A DNA stretch of 58,214 nucleotides from Caldilineales bacterium. GTDB taxonomy: Bacteria > Chloroflexota > Anaerolineae > J102. This document shows, piece after piece, positions 28,026-36,471 of this stretch. The DNA lies in assembly GCA_024102915.1 (NCBI GenBank), contig JAGFJG010000096.1, positions 1-58,214 on the forward strand, given 5' to 3'. The translations under genes and the position numbers were made by a program. The notes below the pieces were generated by a model. That model did no database searches. It worked only from the letters and a program-made list of their open reading frames with translations, and was not told the DNA's origin. Positions within the stretch are counted from its first letter, which is position 1. Every line of letters begins with the position of its first letter.

Positions 28026-28418
28026 TCACCACACGCTTTCGACAGATGCGCAATTGCGGATTTCCAAATCGCGCGTCACTACTTTGGCCTGGAGACGTAT
28101 GGTCGTCGCTCCGATCAACTTGTCATGTAACTCCGGAATAGCATCCAGTTGTTCCAACAGACGCAGATCAGCGGTCGTTATGGGTTCGATGCGGAAAGGC
28201 GCTCGCTCGAAACGCGCCAGTTCGGCCTTAAAGTCGATGGGGGCGTCCAATTTGCGAACCACAGCAAAAAGCTCCAGCAAGATAATGGGAGAGAGTATCA
28301 ACGTAGCTTGCCCCTGTCTTGCTTCTTCAAAAACCTGTTTCGCCGCCGCAGATAATTTTTTCGGTTCTGCCAAATGCCAAAACAAGGTGTGGGTGTCCAG
28401 TACGAACACGTTGCTCAT
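28026..28418 (-). CDS. vapC: PIN-domain toxin, VapC-like
   Basis: A 130-residue PIN-domain RNase-like protein. The acidic residues expected for the metal site are visible: D in FVLDTHTLFWHL near the start, E in LLELFAVV, D in ELHDKLIGAT and D in VTRDLEI. VapC toxins cleave tRNA or rRNA when released from their antitoxin. Its ATG overlaps the antitoxin stop by four bases (ATGA), the usual antitoxin-first coupling. The pair lies inside the type I restriction locus. Confidence 0.88.
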   Translation of the reverse strand: MSNVFVLDTHTLFWHLAEPKKLSAAAKQVFEEARQGQATLILSPIILLELFAVVRKLDAPIDFKAELARFERAPFRIEPITTADLRLLEQLDAIPELHDKLIGATTIRLQAKVVTRDLEIRNCASVESVW

Positions 28419-28660
28419 TCGACGTCCTGCCATTCGGCTTCCCAGCTATGACGCACCTCGCGCAATACGGCGTCCAGATCGAAGTCTTCGGGAAAGAGCG
28501 ACTGCCACGAGCCTTCTAATGAGGGATAAGGCGGCGATGTCGCTTCAATCGGCTGCATTACCACCACGAGTTCTACTTTACCCGGAGGCAGATCCGTTTC
28601 GATGTCAAGATGCACGCGGCCATTTGCTTGTACATCGGTTTCTACAATCATCGTTTTCAT
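28415..28660 (-). CDS. Antitoxin partner of the VapC-like toxin
   Basis: An 81-residue protein. The N-terminal half (MIVETDVQANGRVHLDIETD, then LPPGKVELVVVM) looks like a small beta-rich domain that begins many PIN-partner proteins. The acidic C-terminal half (FPEDFDLDAVLREVRHSWEA) would wrap the toxin. The start has GAGGTGA five bases upstream; a longer open frame into hsdR has no coding character. No clear AbrB or RHH DNA-binding motif is seen, so autoregulation is uncertain. Confidence 0.82.
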   Translation of the reverse strand: MKTMIVETDVQANGRVHLDIETDLPPGKVELVVVMQPIEATSPPYPSLEGSWQSLFPEDFDLDAVLREVRHSWEAEWQDVE

Positions 28661-28715
28661 AAGAATCACCTCAACGCGGTCGATTGCTGTGATTATAGCA
28701 TATTCAAGTTGATTT

Positions 28716-31106
28716 TCAGGCGGCAAACACCCGCACTTTAGTGTCGCGCAGCACCTCCGCCGGTTGGCCCAACGCCCGCAATGCCCGCACCCCCCCCGCT
28801 TGCCGCACCTCCTGCGTCTGCCAGATGTGGCTGTTTTCCAATTCGGCGGTGCCGCCGCGGGCGAATTGCCCCACCAACGCCTGCACCGTGGCCGCAGCAG
28901 TGGGCGGCATGGCATTCAGCCAGGTGGCTTGTTTGTAATTGAAGGCGTCGGCTCGCTCCTGCAACGTGCGCGGGGCCAGGCCATAGCCCAACTCGGCCAG
29001 TACATCATACAAGTCGTAATCGGTCATGCTCTCCAGTTCCCGGATCAGTAAGGCCGATTGGCCGTTGGCGGGCAAGCGCTGCATCAAGGTCTTGCGCTCG
29101 TCCGGTTCCACCCAGCGGCGACGAAACGCGGGCAGATCGGGCGCTTCATTCACCAGTTCGGCGGCCACCCTCTGCTTGTATTCCTCCACTGTCACCGGCG
29201 TGGCCTTGCCGTCCACCTGGGTGATGATGTAGCGCCCGGCATCGGTGATCACCACGTCAAACCCTACAACCTCAATCGTGTCGGTAAACACCCACTCAGG
29301 CCGTTCCTTGTAGGTTTCTCCGCCATCAGATACGTCGTATTCGTTCCCGCCGTCCTCCTCTGACTGGCCGGGCGCGTCCGTGATAAACTCCTCGCCAAAC
29401 AGGGCTGTGGCGTTGGTGTAATCATAGACGTGGAACATCAACTTATTGTCGGGTGCATAAATGCGGGCGCCGCGCCCCACCATCTGATAAAAAGCGATGG
29501 GTGACTGCACGTAGCGAAAGAAGACGATATTACTGACGCGGGGCACATCCACGCCCGTGGTCAATAAATCCACCGTCGTCGCCACAAAATAGCTGGTGGA
29601 ACTGGCCTTGAAATCGGGCAGCATGTCGTTGCCCGAACTCTGGGCCGTGCATTTGAATGCGTAGTGCTCCTTGCGCGGCTTGTCGATCTTGCGGCAATAC
29701 TGCGCGTACAGATTGTTCATCAGCGCCGCAATCTGATCGGCGTGGCTGTCTCTCACACAATAGATGATCGTCTTCTGTTCTGGCCCACCCGTCTTTAGCA
29801 GATAGTCGAACAGGTTTTCGGCCATGGCAAGCTGGCGATCGGGCAACAGGATGCGATCCTCATAACTCGTCTTTTCGTAGATTTCCCGAATGCGTTCCGG
29901 CCCTACCCGCTGGCCGGTGATGGGATCGACGGGATTGCGAGCGATGACATCCTCGATGGAGATGCCAGTATCATCAAGATTGACCGTATTCTTTTGGATG
30001 TCGCAAGCAGCCAGATAACCATCCTTGATTCCCTGGCTCATATCATATTCATACACCGGTTCGCCGAAGTATTTCAGATTGTCCGCCGTGATGGCCAGGT
30101 CATTTTCCAAACCTGGCGCACCTTCTTTCACCTTCAATTGTCGCGGTGTGGCTGTCAGCCCAATCTGGATGGCGGCAGGATTATGGGTGAGCACAATCGA
30201 CCATTGGCCCCAGGCCGAGCGATGCGCTTCGTCGATGACAATGTGGCTGAAATAATTCTCCGGGTAATGCGTAAGGAAGAAGTTGGCGTCGTCATCCGTG
30301 GTATCGATATCCAGCGTCTGGTAAGTGGCGACGAGAATGCGAGCGTTCTTTTGCGCATTGCTGGACGAGACCGCCTGAGCATCGTTTCCGAACACGTTTT
30401 GAAAGGCGTTGAGCGCCTGATCTCGCAATTCCGTGCGATCACAGACAAACAGGACACGCCTCAGTTGACCGGCGTCAGCGATGCGCTTGAGAAGATGCAC
30501 GACGATGCGAGTTTTGCCCGCGCCGGTCGCCAAAGACAGCAGCGCCCGGTTGCCGCCCGCGGCAATTTTTTCCAGCGTGGCCCGGATAGCGGCGTCCTGA
30601 TAATAGCGTCGCACCGAGTCGCCGCCGGTGTATGGCGTGAGCATCGGTCTGGCGGCCTCGTCTTCGAGGCTAAAGCCCATGAATGTCTCGTAACGGCGGC
30701 GCAATTCAACTGGAGACGGGAATTGTGTCATGGGCCGGGCTGGAGAGGTGATCCCGGTCGTATGATCATATTCGACGAACTTATAGCCATTACAAGTGAA
30801 GACGAAGGGTACGTTCAATCGCTCTGCTTCGGCGTATTGCTTGGCTTGCTCCATGCCGTGGCCGGGCGGCAATGTGTTTCTCTTGGCTTCGATCAACGCT
30901 ACGGCCACCGGTTCCGGTTCGTTTCCCACCCTGATCCGAAGCACATAATCAACAAATTTCTGCTCACGCTTGTACTTGCCCCCTATTTCGTAGATTCCAC
31001 CAGCATTCACCTCGCGCCGGATGTTATCCTCTTTCCAGCCGCAGCCATAGAGCGCCGGATTGATGAGTTTAGCTCTGGTATCAGATTCGCTGTAGTTGGG
31101 GATCAT
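28716..31106 (-). CDS. hsdR: Type I restriction enzyme R subunit HsdR (EcoEI-like)
   Basis: A 796-residue protein. The N-terminal nuclease region shows the PD-(D/E)xK elements FVDYVLRI and VALIEAKRN near 50-75. The SF2 translocase follows: Walker A LATGAGKTRIVVHLL near 190-204, DEAHRSAWGQW and LTATPRQ, then helicase motifs VGRGARIY. The C-terminal helical domain contacts the methylase. It cuts DNA lacking the host mark. The ATG at MIPNYSESDT is the family start. It is followed by the vapB-like/vapC pair and then hsdS and hsdM, all on one strand. Confidence 0.93.
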   Translation of the reverse strand: MIPNYSESDTRAKLINPALYGCGWKEDNIRREVNAGGIYEIGGKYKREQKFVDYVLRIRVGNEPEPVAVALIEAKRNTLPPGHGMEQAKQYAEAERLNVPFVFTCNGYKFVEYDHTTGITSPARPMTQFPSPVELRRRYETFMGFSLEDEAARPMLTPYTGGDSVRRYYQDAAIRATLEKIAAGGNRALLSLATGAGKTRIVVHLLKRIADAGQLRRVLFVCDRTELRDQALNAFQNVFGNDAQAVSSSNAQKNARILVATYQTLDIDTTDDDANFFLTHYPENYFSHIVIDEAHRSAWGQWSIVLTHNPAAIQIGLTATPRQLKVKEGAPGLENDLAITADNLKYFGEPVYEYDMSQGIKDGYLAACDIQKNTVNLDDTGISIEDVIARNPVDPITGQRVGPERIREIYEKTSYEDRILLPDRQLAMAENLFDYLLKTGGPEQKTIIYCVRDSHADQIAALMNNLYAQYCRKIDKPRKEHYAFKCTAQSSGNDMLPDFKASSTSYFVATTVDLLTTGVDVPRVSNIVFFRYVQSPIAFYQMVGRGARIYAPDNKLMFHVYDYTNATALFGEEFITDAPGQSEEDGGNEYDVSDGGETYKERPEWVFTDTIEVVGFDVVITDAGRYIITQVDGKATPVTVEEYKQRVAAELVNEAPDLPAFRRRWVEPDERKTLMQRLPANGQSALLIRELESMTDYDLYDVLAELGYGLAPRTLQERADAFNYKQATWLNAMPPTAAATVQALVGQFARGGTAELENSHIWQTQEVRQAGGVRALRALGQPAEVLRDTKVRVFAA

Positions 31107-31192
31107 GCGTGATAACGATGGGAAGAAGCAAACGAAAAACACGCGGCGAGAATGTGGGCCATAGTACCAATGACAAAGGCGTCGGGTCAAAT

Positions 31193-31221
31193 CAGAAGTT
31201 GCGAACTTCTGGATTTTTTAT
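31193..31221 (+). terminator. Hairpin with T-tail in the leader of the CotH gene
   Basis: CAGAAGTT-gcg-AACTTCTG is followed by GATTTTTTAT. On the plus strand this is an intrinsic terminator shape, yet no plus-strand gene lies upstream. It could end antisense transcripts from hsdR or attenuate the CotH operon, whose ATG is about 50 bases further on. Confidence 0.55.
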
Positions 31222-31272
31222 ACGTCACAGGCTTGACACCGCGCATCCCGCGCCGTATGCTGTGCCGGTGTC

Positions 31273-34191
31273 ATGATGAAGCGAAAGAAGCGGCTGCAAT
31301 TCCTGTTCTGGGCGCTAATCGCCCTGGTTCTGTTGCTCGGTATGGGGCGAATCCTGGCCGATCCGCAAACGCCGACAAACCATAGCCGCAGCCCGGTGGT
31401 GATCAGCGAACTGGTTACGGCCAATCGTTCGGGGTTACGCGATGAGGATGGGGCATATAGCGATTGGGTGGAATTGGTCAACCGGTCGGGCCACAGTGTG
31501 AACATGGCGGGCTGGACGCTGACCGACGATACCGCCCGACCCGATCAATGGATGTTCCCGGACGTGACCATCGGCCCCGGCGAATACCTGGTTGTGTTCG
31601 CTTCCGGCAAAGACCGGGCGCAAACCAGCGCAGAGGGCGCGCCCACCCTGCACGCCAACTTCCGGCTTTCCGGCGGCGGCGAGACCATCGCCCTGTATCC
31701 GCCCACCTCGCGGCGCTATCAGGATGTCGTCTCGGTGCATTACCCGCGTTTGGGCGGCGATCAGACGTTCGGATTGTGCGAAGATGGCGAGTCGTATTGC
31801 CTGCTTTCAACGCCAACGCCGGGCGCGGCCAACGCCGCTGCGATCGCCGAGCATGTCACGTGGCGGGACGCGACCGCTCCGGTGCAAACCAGCGTGGGTC
31901 ACGGCATCTTTCAAGAGTCATTTGAACTCACCCTGACTAGCGCCACGCCCGACGCCGAGATTTTCTACACAACCGATGGCAGCGGGCCTTCGCCGGACAA
32001 TGGCCTGCTCTACGAACAGCCGCTCGCCATTGACCACACGACCACCTTGCGTGCGGTGGCTGTCGCCCCCGACCTGTCGCCCTCGCCCATCGCCACCCAA
32101 TCCTATCTGTTCATCGATGATGTGTTGGCCCAAGGGCCGCATCCGCCCGGCTTCCCCGAAACATGGGGCACGCATCGCCTTGACTTCGAGCAATTCCGGG
32201 CGGGCGACCCGGTGATCGGCGACTACGAGATGGACCCGGCCATCGTCGGCGATCCCGCCTATCGCGACCAACTTGCCGACGCCCTCCTCGCTCTCCCCGC
32301 CATTTCCCTGGTCACGGACGTCGACAATCTTGACATCTATTTCAACGATCCGCAGGCTCGCGGCCCTGAGGCCGAGCGACCTGTTTCGGTCGAGTTGATC
32401 GATCCGGCGGGGGCGGAGCCCGGGTTCCAGATCGATGCCGGGGTGCGCATCCAGGGCGGGGTGGCGCGTTGGGAATATATGTTCAAGCATCCCTTCCGCC
32501 TCTTTTTCAAATCGGATTACGGCCCCGGCCAACTGAATTATAAGCTTTTTCTCGACAGCTTCGTCGATGCCTTCGACACCGTGATCCTGCGCTCCGGCGC
32601 CAATCGCACCTTCACCGCCGTGCCGCCCGAAAACGCCCTGGAAACGACCTACACCCGCGACGAATGGGCGCGGCGCAGCCAGATCGCCATGAGCGATGTT
32701 GGCTTGCATGGCCGCTTCGTCCATCTCTTTCTAAACGGCCTGTATTGGGGCCTGTACAATCTGGCCGAACGCCCTGACCAGAGCTTCATGGCCTCGTATT
32801 TCGGCGGCGATAAATCGGACTACTTTTCCGCCAATCACGGCGGCGCCATCGAGGGCATGCCCGACCGTCTCAACGTCCTGCTGGAATTGGCAACCCAGGG
32901 CGGCCTCGCTGACCCCGACCGCTACGCCACCATGCTCGAATTTATTGACCCCGGCCAATTCAGCGATTACGTGCTGTTGAACTGGTACGCGGGCACCCGC
33001 GATTGGCCGGAGACGAACTGGTACGCGGGCGTGCACTATCCGGCCGGGCGCAACACTTTCTTCGAGTGGGACGCCGAGGGAAGTTGGAACGACGGGGCCG
33101 AAGTGCGGTTGGGCGAGGACGGTAAAGAGGGCGCGCCCTACCCCAACGTCACCAAGCTGATTTTCAACGCCCTGGCCGAGAACCCCGAATCCCGCCTGAC
33201 TTTCGCCGACCGCGCCTACAAGCACCTGTTCAACGACGGCGCCCTCACTGATGAGAATGCGAAGGAACGCTGGCTGGCTGTGAACGCCGAAGTCGAGGAT
33301 GCGATCCTGGCTGAGTCGGCGCGCTGGGGCGATGTGCGCTATCAGCCCGCTGTGATGCCGGAGGATTGGGCGCGGGCGCGGGATCATGTACTGGCGCAGA
33401 TGGAGGGCAACGCCGCCAAGCTGGTGGGACTATTGCGGGAGGCTGGGTTGTACCCTGCGCTTGATCCGCCGATGTGGAGCCATCCCGGCGGCGAATTTGC
33501 CGTGCCGCTCGAACTGGTGATGTCCACGCCAAACGGCGAGATTTTCTATACCCTGGATGGCTCCGATCCGCGCCAGACCGGCAGCGGCGAACCGGCATCC
33601 GCCGCCATGCGCTATGCGAACCCCATCCGCATCGAGGCCGAGACCGTCGTCAAAGCCCGCACGTTTGCCAATGGCGAGTGGAGCCCGTTGCGTGAGGCGC
33701 GCTTTGTGCCTGCCGGCAGCCAGCCCGACCTGCGCATCAGCGAGATTATGTACAACCCGCCCGGCAGCTCGAATTATGAATTCATCGAGCTCACCAATTT
33801 TGGCGACGCCTCGCTGGATCTATCGCTGGCTAATTTCACCGGCATCAATTTTATCTTCCCGCTGGGGTCACGAATCGAGCCGGGCGAGAGTCTAGTGCTG
33901 ATTCGTGACTTCCCAGCCTTCCGCTCGCGCTATGCCGCTGCTCCGTTCGCCGGAATTTACACAGGTGCGTTAGCCAACGAAGGTGAGACGATCACGCTGC
34001 GCGACCGCTTCGGCTCTGTCCTGACCTCGGTCAGCTATGAACCCGACAACGGCTGGCCGCTCAGCGCCGATGGCCGCGGCGATTCCCTGACGCTGTGGCG
34101 ATTGGGCGGCGATCCCAACGATCCATCCAGTTGGCGGGCCAGCCGACAGGCATTGGGGACGCCCGGTTCGGCGGCGGAGGCGAGGCGATGA
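31273..34191 (+). CDS. CotH-kinase protein with two lamin-tail and two chitobiase C-terminal-like domains
   Basis: A 972-residue exported protein. It has a basic start and a signal or anchor segment (about 7-28). Domains in order: lamin-tail domain (VISELVTANRSG, about 40-150); chitobiase/hexosaminidase C-terminal-like (ATPDAEIFYTTDGSGPS, about 220); CotH kinase-like (IQGGVARWEYMFKHPFRLFF near 392, LYWGLYNLAERPDQSF near 489); second CHB (TPNGEIFYTLDGSDP near 751); second lamin tail (LRISEIMYNPPGSSNYEFIE near 820). CotH of Bacillus spore coat is a protein kinase; extracellular forms are uncharacterised. The stop overlaps the VTC gene start. Confidence 0.85.
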   Translation: MMKRKKRLQFLFWALIALVLLLGMGRILADPQTPTNHSRSPVVISELVTANRSGLRDEDGAYSDWVELVNRSGHSVNMAGWTLTDDTARPDQWMFPDVTIGPGEYLVVFASGKDRAQTSAEGAPTLHANFRLSGGGETIALYPPTSRRYQDVVSVHYPRLGGDQTFGLCEDGESYCLLSTPTPGAANAAAIAEHVTWRDATAPVQTSVGHGIFQESFELTLTSATPDAEIFYTTDGSGPSPDNGLLYEQPLAIDHTTTLRAVAVAPDLSPSPIATQSYLFIDDVLAQGPHPPGFPETWGTHRLDFEQFRAGDPVIGDYEMDPAIVGDPAYRDQLADALLALPAISLVTDVDNLDIYFNDPQARGPEAERPVSVELIDPAGAEPGFQIDAGVRIQGGVARWEYMFKHPFRLFFKSDYGPGQLNYKLFLDSFVDAFDTVILRSGANRTFTAVPPENALETTYTRDEWARRSQIAMSDVGLHGRFVHLFLNGLYWGLYNLAERPDQSFMASYFGGDKSDYFSANHGGAIEGMPDRLNVLLELATQGGLADPDRYATMLEFIDPGQFSDYVLLNWYAGTRDWPETNWYAGVHYPAGRNTFFEWDAEGSWNDGAEVRLGEDGKEGAPYPNVTKLIFNALAENPESRLTFADRAYKHLFNDGALTDENAKERWLAVNAEVEDAILAESARWGDVRYQPAVMPEDWARARDHVLAQMEGNAAKLVGLLREAGLYPALDPPMWSHPGGEFAVPLELVMSTPNGEIFYTLDGSDPRQTGSGEPASAAMRYANPIRIEAETVVKARTFANGEWSPLREARFVPAGSQPDLRISEIMYNPPGSSNYEFIELTNFGDASLDLSLANFTGINFIFPLGSRIEPGESLVLIRDFPAFRSRYAAAPFAGIYTGALANEGETITLRDRFGSVLTSVSYEPDNGWPLSADGRGDSLTLWRLGGDPNDPSSWRASRQALGTPGSAAEARR

Positions 34192-34976
34192 AGCGCTGGT
34201 TGGATTATGAGATCGGCTCGACTGTGGCCCGCGTGAAAGCGCGCCAGCGTTACGAATTGAAATACGTCTTGAATCGCCATAATCGGGACGACCTCATCAC
34301 CGACCTCTTGCAGCGGATGACGCCCGACCGTTTCGGTGACGATGCCGGCTATTATCCGGTCACCAGCCTCTATTTCGACACCGCCGATTACAAAGCTTAT
34401 TGGGACAAAATCCAGGGGCATCGGGTGCGGCGCAAAGTGCGGGTGCGGGTGTACGGAGCGAATGAGGTCACGCCGGAAACGCCCGCGTATTTGGAGATCA
34501 AGCATCGCGACGACAAGACCCTGCAGAAGCGACGATTGACGCTGTCCTATGCCCAGGCGGAAGCGCTTTCCGATTTGGGGGATTTGCTGCCTGACCTGCC
34601 CGAACCCGACCGCAGGGTGGCCGAAGAAGTAGTCTACCTACACCGGGCTTTGGACTTGCGCCCGACCTGCGTGGTCAGTTACGACCGGCTGGCCTTCAAC
34701 GGCAGCGAGTACGAGCCTGCCCTGCGTATCACGTTTGACACCGTCACCAAATACCGTGTCCACGATCTCACCCTGCTGTCTGGTCTGAGCGAGCCGAATC
34801 ACTATTTCCTGCCGCCCGACTGGTGCATCCTGGAAGTAAAAGTCAATCGCCGCGTGCCCTATTGGCTGACCGAAATCCTGGGTCGCCACAATTGCGCGTT
34901 CCGCCGCGTCAGCAAATATTGTGCGGCCCTGGAAGCATCGGCTGCGGTATTTGACACACAACGCATTACCCTGTGA
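34188..34976 (+). CDS. VTC-domain protein (polyphosphate polymerase-like)
   Basis: A 262-residue protein of the VTC/triphosphate tunnel superfamily. It has basic strands lining a tunnel: RQRYELKYVLNRHNRD near 19-34, TSLYFDTADYKAYWDK, the RRKVRVRVYG strand, YLEIKHRDDKT, then CVVSYDRLAF and CILEVKVNRRVPYW. In yeast Vtc4 this fold makes polyphosphate from ATP; bacterial homologues are untested in most cases. The ATG overlaps the CotH stop (ATGA), and the DUF4956 gene follows nine bases later. The trio is a recurring but uncharacterised gene set. Confidence 0.9.
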   Translation: MKRWLDYEIGSTVARVKARQRYELKYVLNRHNRDDLITDLLQRMTPDRFGDDAGYYPVTSLYFDTADYKAYWDKIQGHRVRRKVRVRVYGANEVTPETPAYLEIKHRDDKTLQKRRLTLSYAQAEALSDLGDLLPDLPEPDRRVAEEVVYLHRALDLRPTCVVSYDRLAFNGSEYEPALRITFDTVTKYRVHDLTLLSGLSEPNHYFLPPDWCILEVKVNRRVPYWLTEILGRHNCAFRRVSKYCAALEASAAVFDTQRITL

Positions 34977-34985
34977 AATACGGCT

Positions 34986-35681
34986 ATGGACATCATCAAC
35001 CAGTTCTTCACCTCGGTCGTTGACGCCACCAACACTTTCACAATCCAGGATGTGGCGCTCACCATCGTCCTCAGCTTTGCGCTGTCGATGATCATCGCCT
35101 GGACTTATCGGCGCACGCATCGCAGCGCCTCCTATTCGCAGAGCTTTGTGCACACGCTGGTGTTGGTCAGCATGGTGGTGGCTGTGATCATGCTGGTGGT
35201 GGGGTCGAATATCGCCAGGGCGTTTACACTGGTGGGGGCGCTCTCGATCGTCCGCTTCCGCAATGCCGTGAAGGAGACGCGCGATGTGGGGTTCATCTTC
35301 TTCGCCATGGGCATCGGCATGGCCTGCGGCGTGGGGTTTTATGGCCTGGCCGTGGTGGCGACGCTGGTGATCAGCGGTCTAAATTGGGCGATGGTCACAT
35401 TCAATACTTTCGCCAAGGACATCCGTGAACAGATTTTGAAGATCCGGGTTCCGGTCGATATCCCCTACGACAACCTGTTCAACGCCGTGTTCAATCGCTA
35501 TCTCAATCGCTATGACCTGATCGCTGTCGAGACCACGCAGGCGGGGACGTTGAATGAACTTGTCTATGGGGTGGAGTTAAAAAAAAGCAGTGAAGCGCAG
35601 GCCATGATCAATGAATTGCGCCAATTGAACGACAACAACAAAGTGGCGCTGATCACGGGGCAGCAGGAAGTAGACCTGTAA
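34986..35681 (+). CDS. DUF4956 membrane protein
   Basis: A 231-residue protein with about four transmembrane helices in the first 145 residues, the signature GALSIVRFRNAVKETRDVGFIF between them, and a cytosolic alpha/beta tail from about 150. It belongs to DUF4956, often found beside VTC and CotH genes. The membrane part resembles the MgtC-type layout. A channel, a transporter or an anchor for the VTC enzyme are possible; none is proven. Confidence 0.87.
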   Translation: MDIINQFFTSVVDATNTFTIQDVALTIVLSFALSMIIAWTYRRTHRSASYSQSFVHTLVLVSMVVAVIMLVVGSNIARAFTLVGALSIVRFRNAVKETRDVGFIFFAMGIGMACGVGFYGLAVVATLVISGLNWAMVTFNTFAKDIREQILKIRVPVDIPYDNLFNAVFNRYLNRYDLIAVETTQAGTLNELVYGVELKKSSEAQAMINELRQLNDNNKVALITGQQEVDL

Positions 35682-35721
35682 TCAGCCTGCGACCGGATAG
35701 TATCCTGACCCTCGCCATCCA

Positions 35722-36471
35722 ATGCTCGACCTGAACCCCGCCGGCCCGCTGATCGTCGCCCGCCGCGGCGCCCGCGCGTTGGCGCCTGAGAACACGCTGC
35801 CCGCATTCGAACTGGCTGTCGAACAGGGGGCGGATGCCATCGAGATGGACGTGCAATTCACCAGTGATGGCAAGCTGATCATCATGCATGGCCTGGAAGT
35901 TGATGAAATCAGTGATGGAACCGGGCGCATCCGTTCGTTCACCTTCGATGAAATACGCGAACTGGATGTGGGCGGATGGTTTAGCGAGCGTTACAAAGGA
36001 TTGCGCGTGCCGACGCTGACCGAGGCTCTAGACACGCTGGCCGGGCGGGTGAAGATGGTTTTGGAGATGAAGACGTTTACACGAAAATCCGAGGGCATGG
36101 AAACAGATACTTGGGCGGAGATCAAGCGCAGGGGATTGGCCGATGCCGTGACGGTCACCAGTTTCAACCCCTATGCCTTGCGCCGACTCAAGAAGCTGGC
36201 GCCTTCATTGCGCACGGGCCTGATGCAGGCGACCGGGCTGCCGCCCTGGTACTCAGGCTCGCTGGCGCGGCGCTTTTCCCAAGCCGATGATCTGCACGCC
36301 GAGATGGAATTCGTCAATGACAAACTCGTGACCAAACTGCGACGGCCCCTGTGGTTGATGACCGTCAACGACGAGCAGCGATTGGCGCAGGCATTGAAAT
36401 GGCATCCAGTCGGGCTGATTACCGATGACCCGGCCTGGTTGCGCTCCGCCCTGGAGAGGAGGTCGGCGTGA
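35722..36471 (+). CDS. Glycerophosphodiester phosphodiesterase-like protein lacking the first catalytic His
   Basis: A 249-residue GDPD-family TIM barrel. The metal site is kept: E and D in DAIEMDVQFTSDG and E in MVLEMKTF. The usual HRG motif, however, reads RRG (R14 in VARRGARALAPENT), and the following HD reads HG (IIMHGLEV). Arg14 is encoded by CGC, one base from the CAC histidine codon. GDPDs need two histidines for acid-base catalysis, so activity is doubtful. The stop overlaps the GTG of a second GDPD gene. No signal peptide is seen. Confidence 0.85.
   Translation: MLDLNPAGPLIVARRGARALAPENTLPAFELAVEQGADAIEMDVQFTSDGKLIIMHGLEVDEISDGTGRIRSFTFDEIRELDVGGWFSERYKGLRVPTLTEALDTLAGRVKMVLEMKTFTRKSEGMETDTWAEIKRRGLADAVTVTSFNPYALRRLKKLAPSLRTGLMQATGLPPWYSGSLARRFSQADDLHAEMEFVNDKLVTKLRRPLWLMTVNDEQRLAQALKWHPVGLITDDPAWLRSALERRSA

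Noticed and set aside
29994..31112. 372-codon open frame antisense to hsdR
   Set aside because: Shadow of the helicase gene; no family features.
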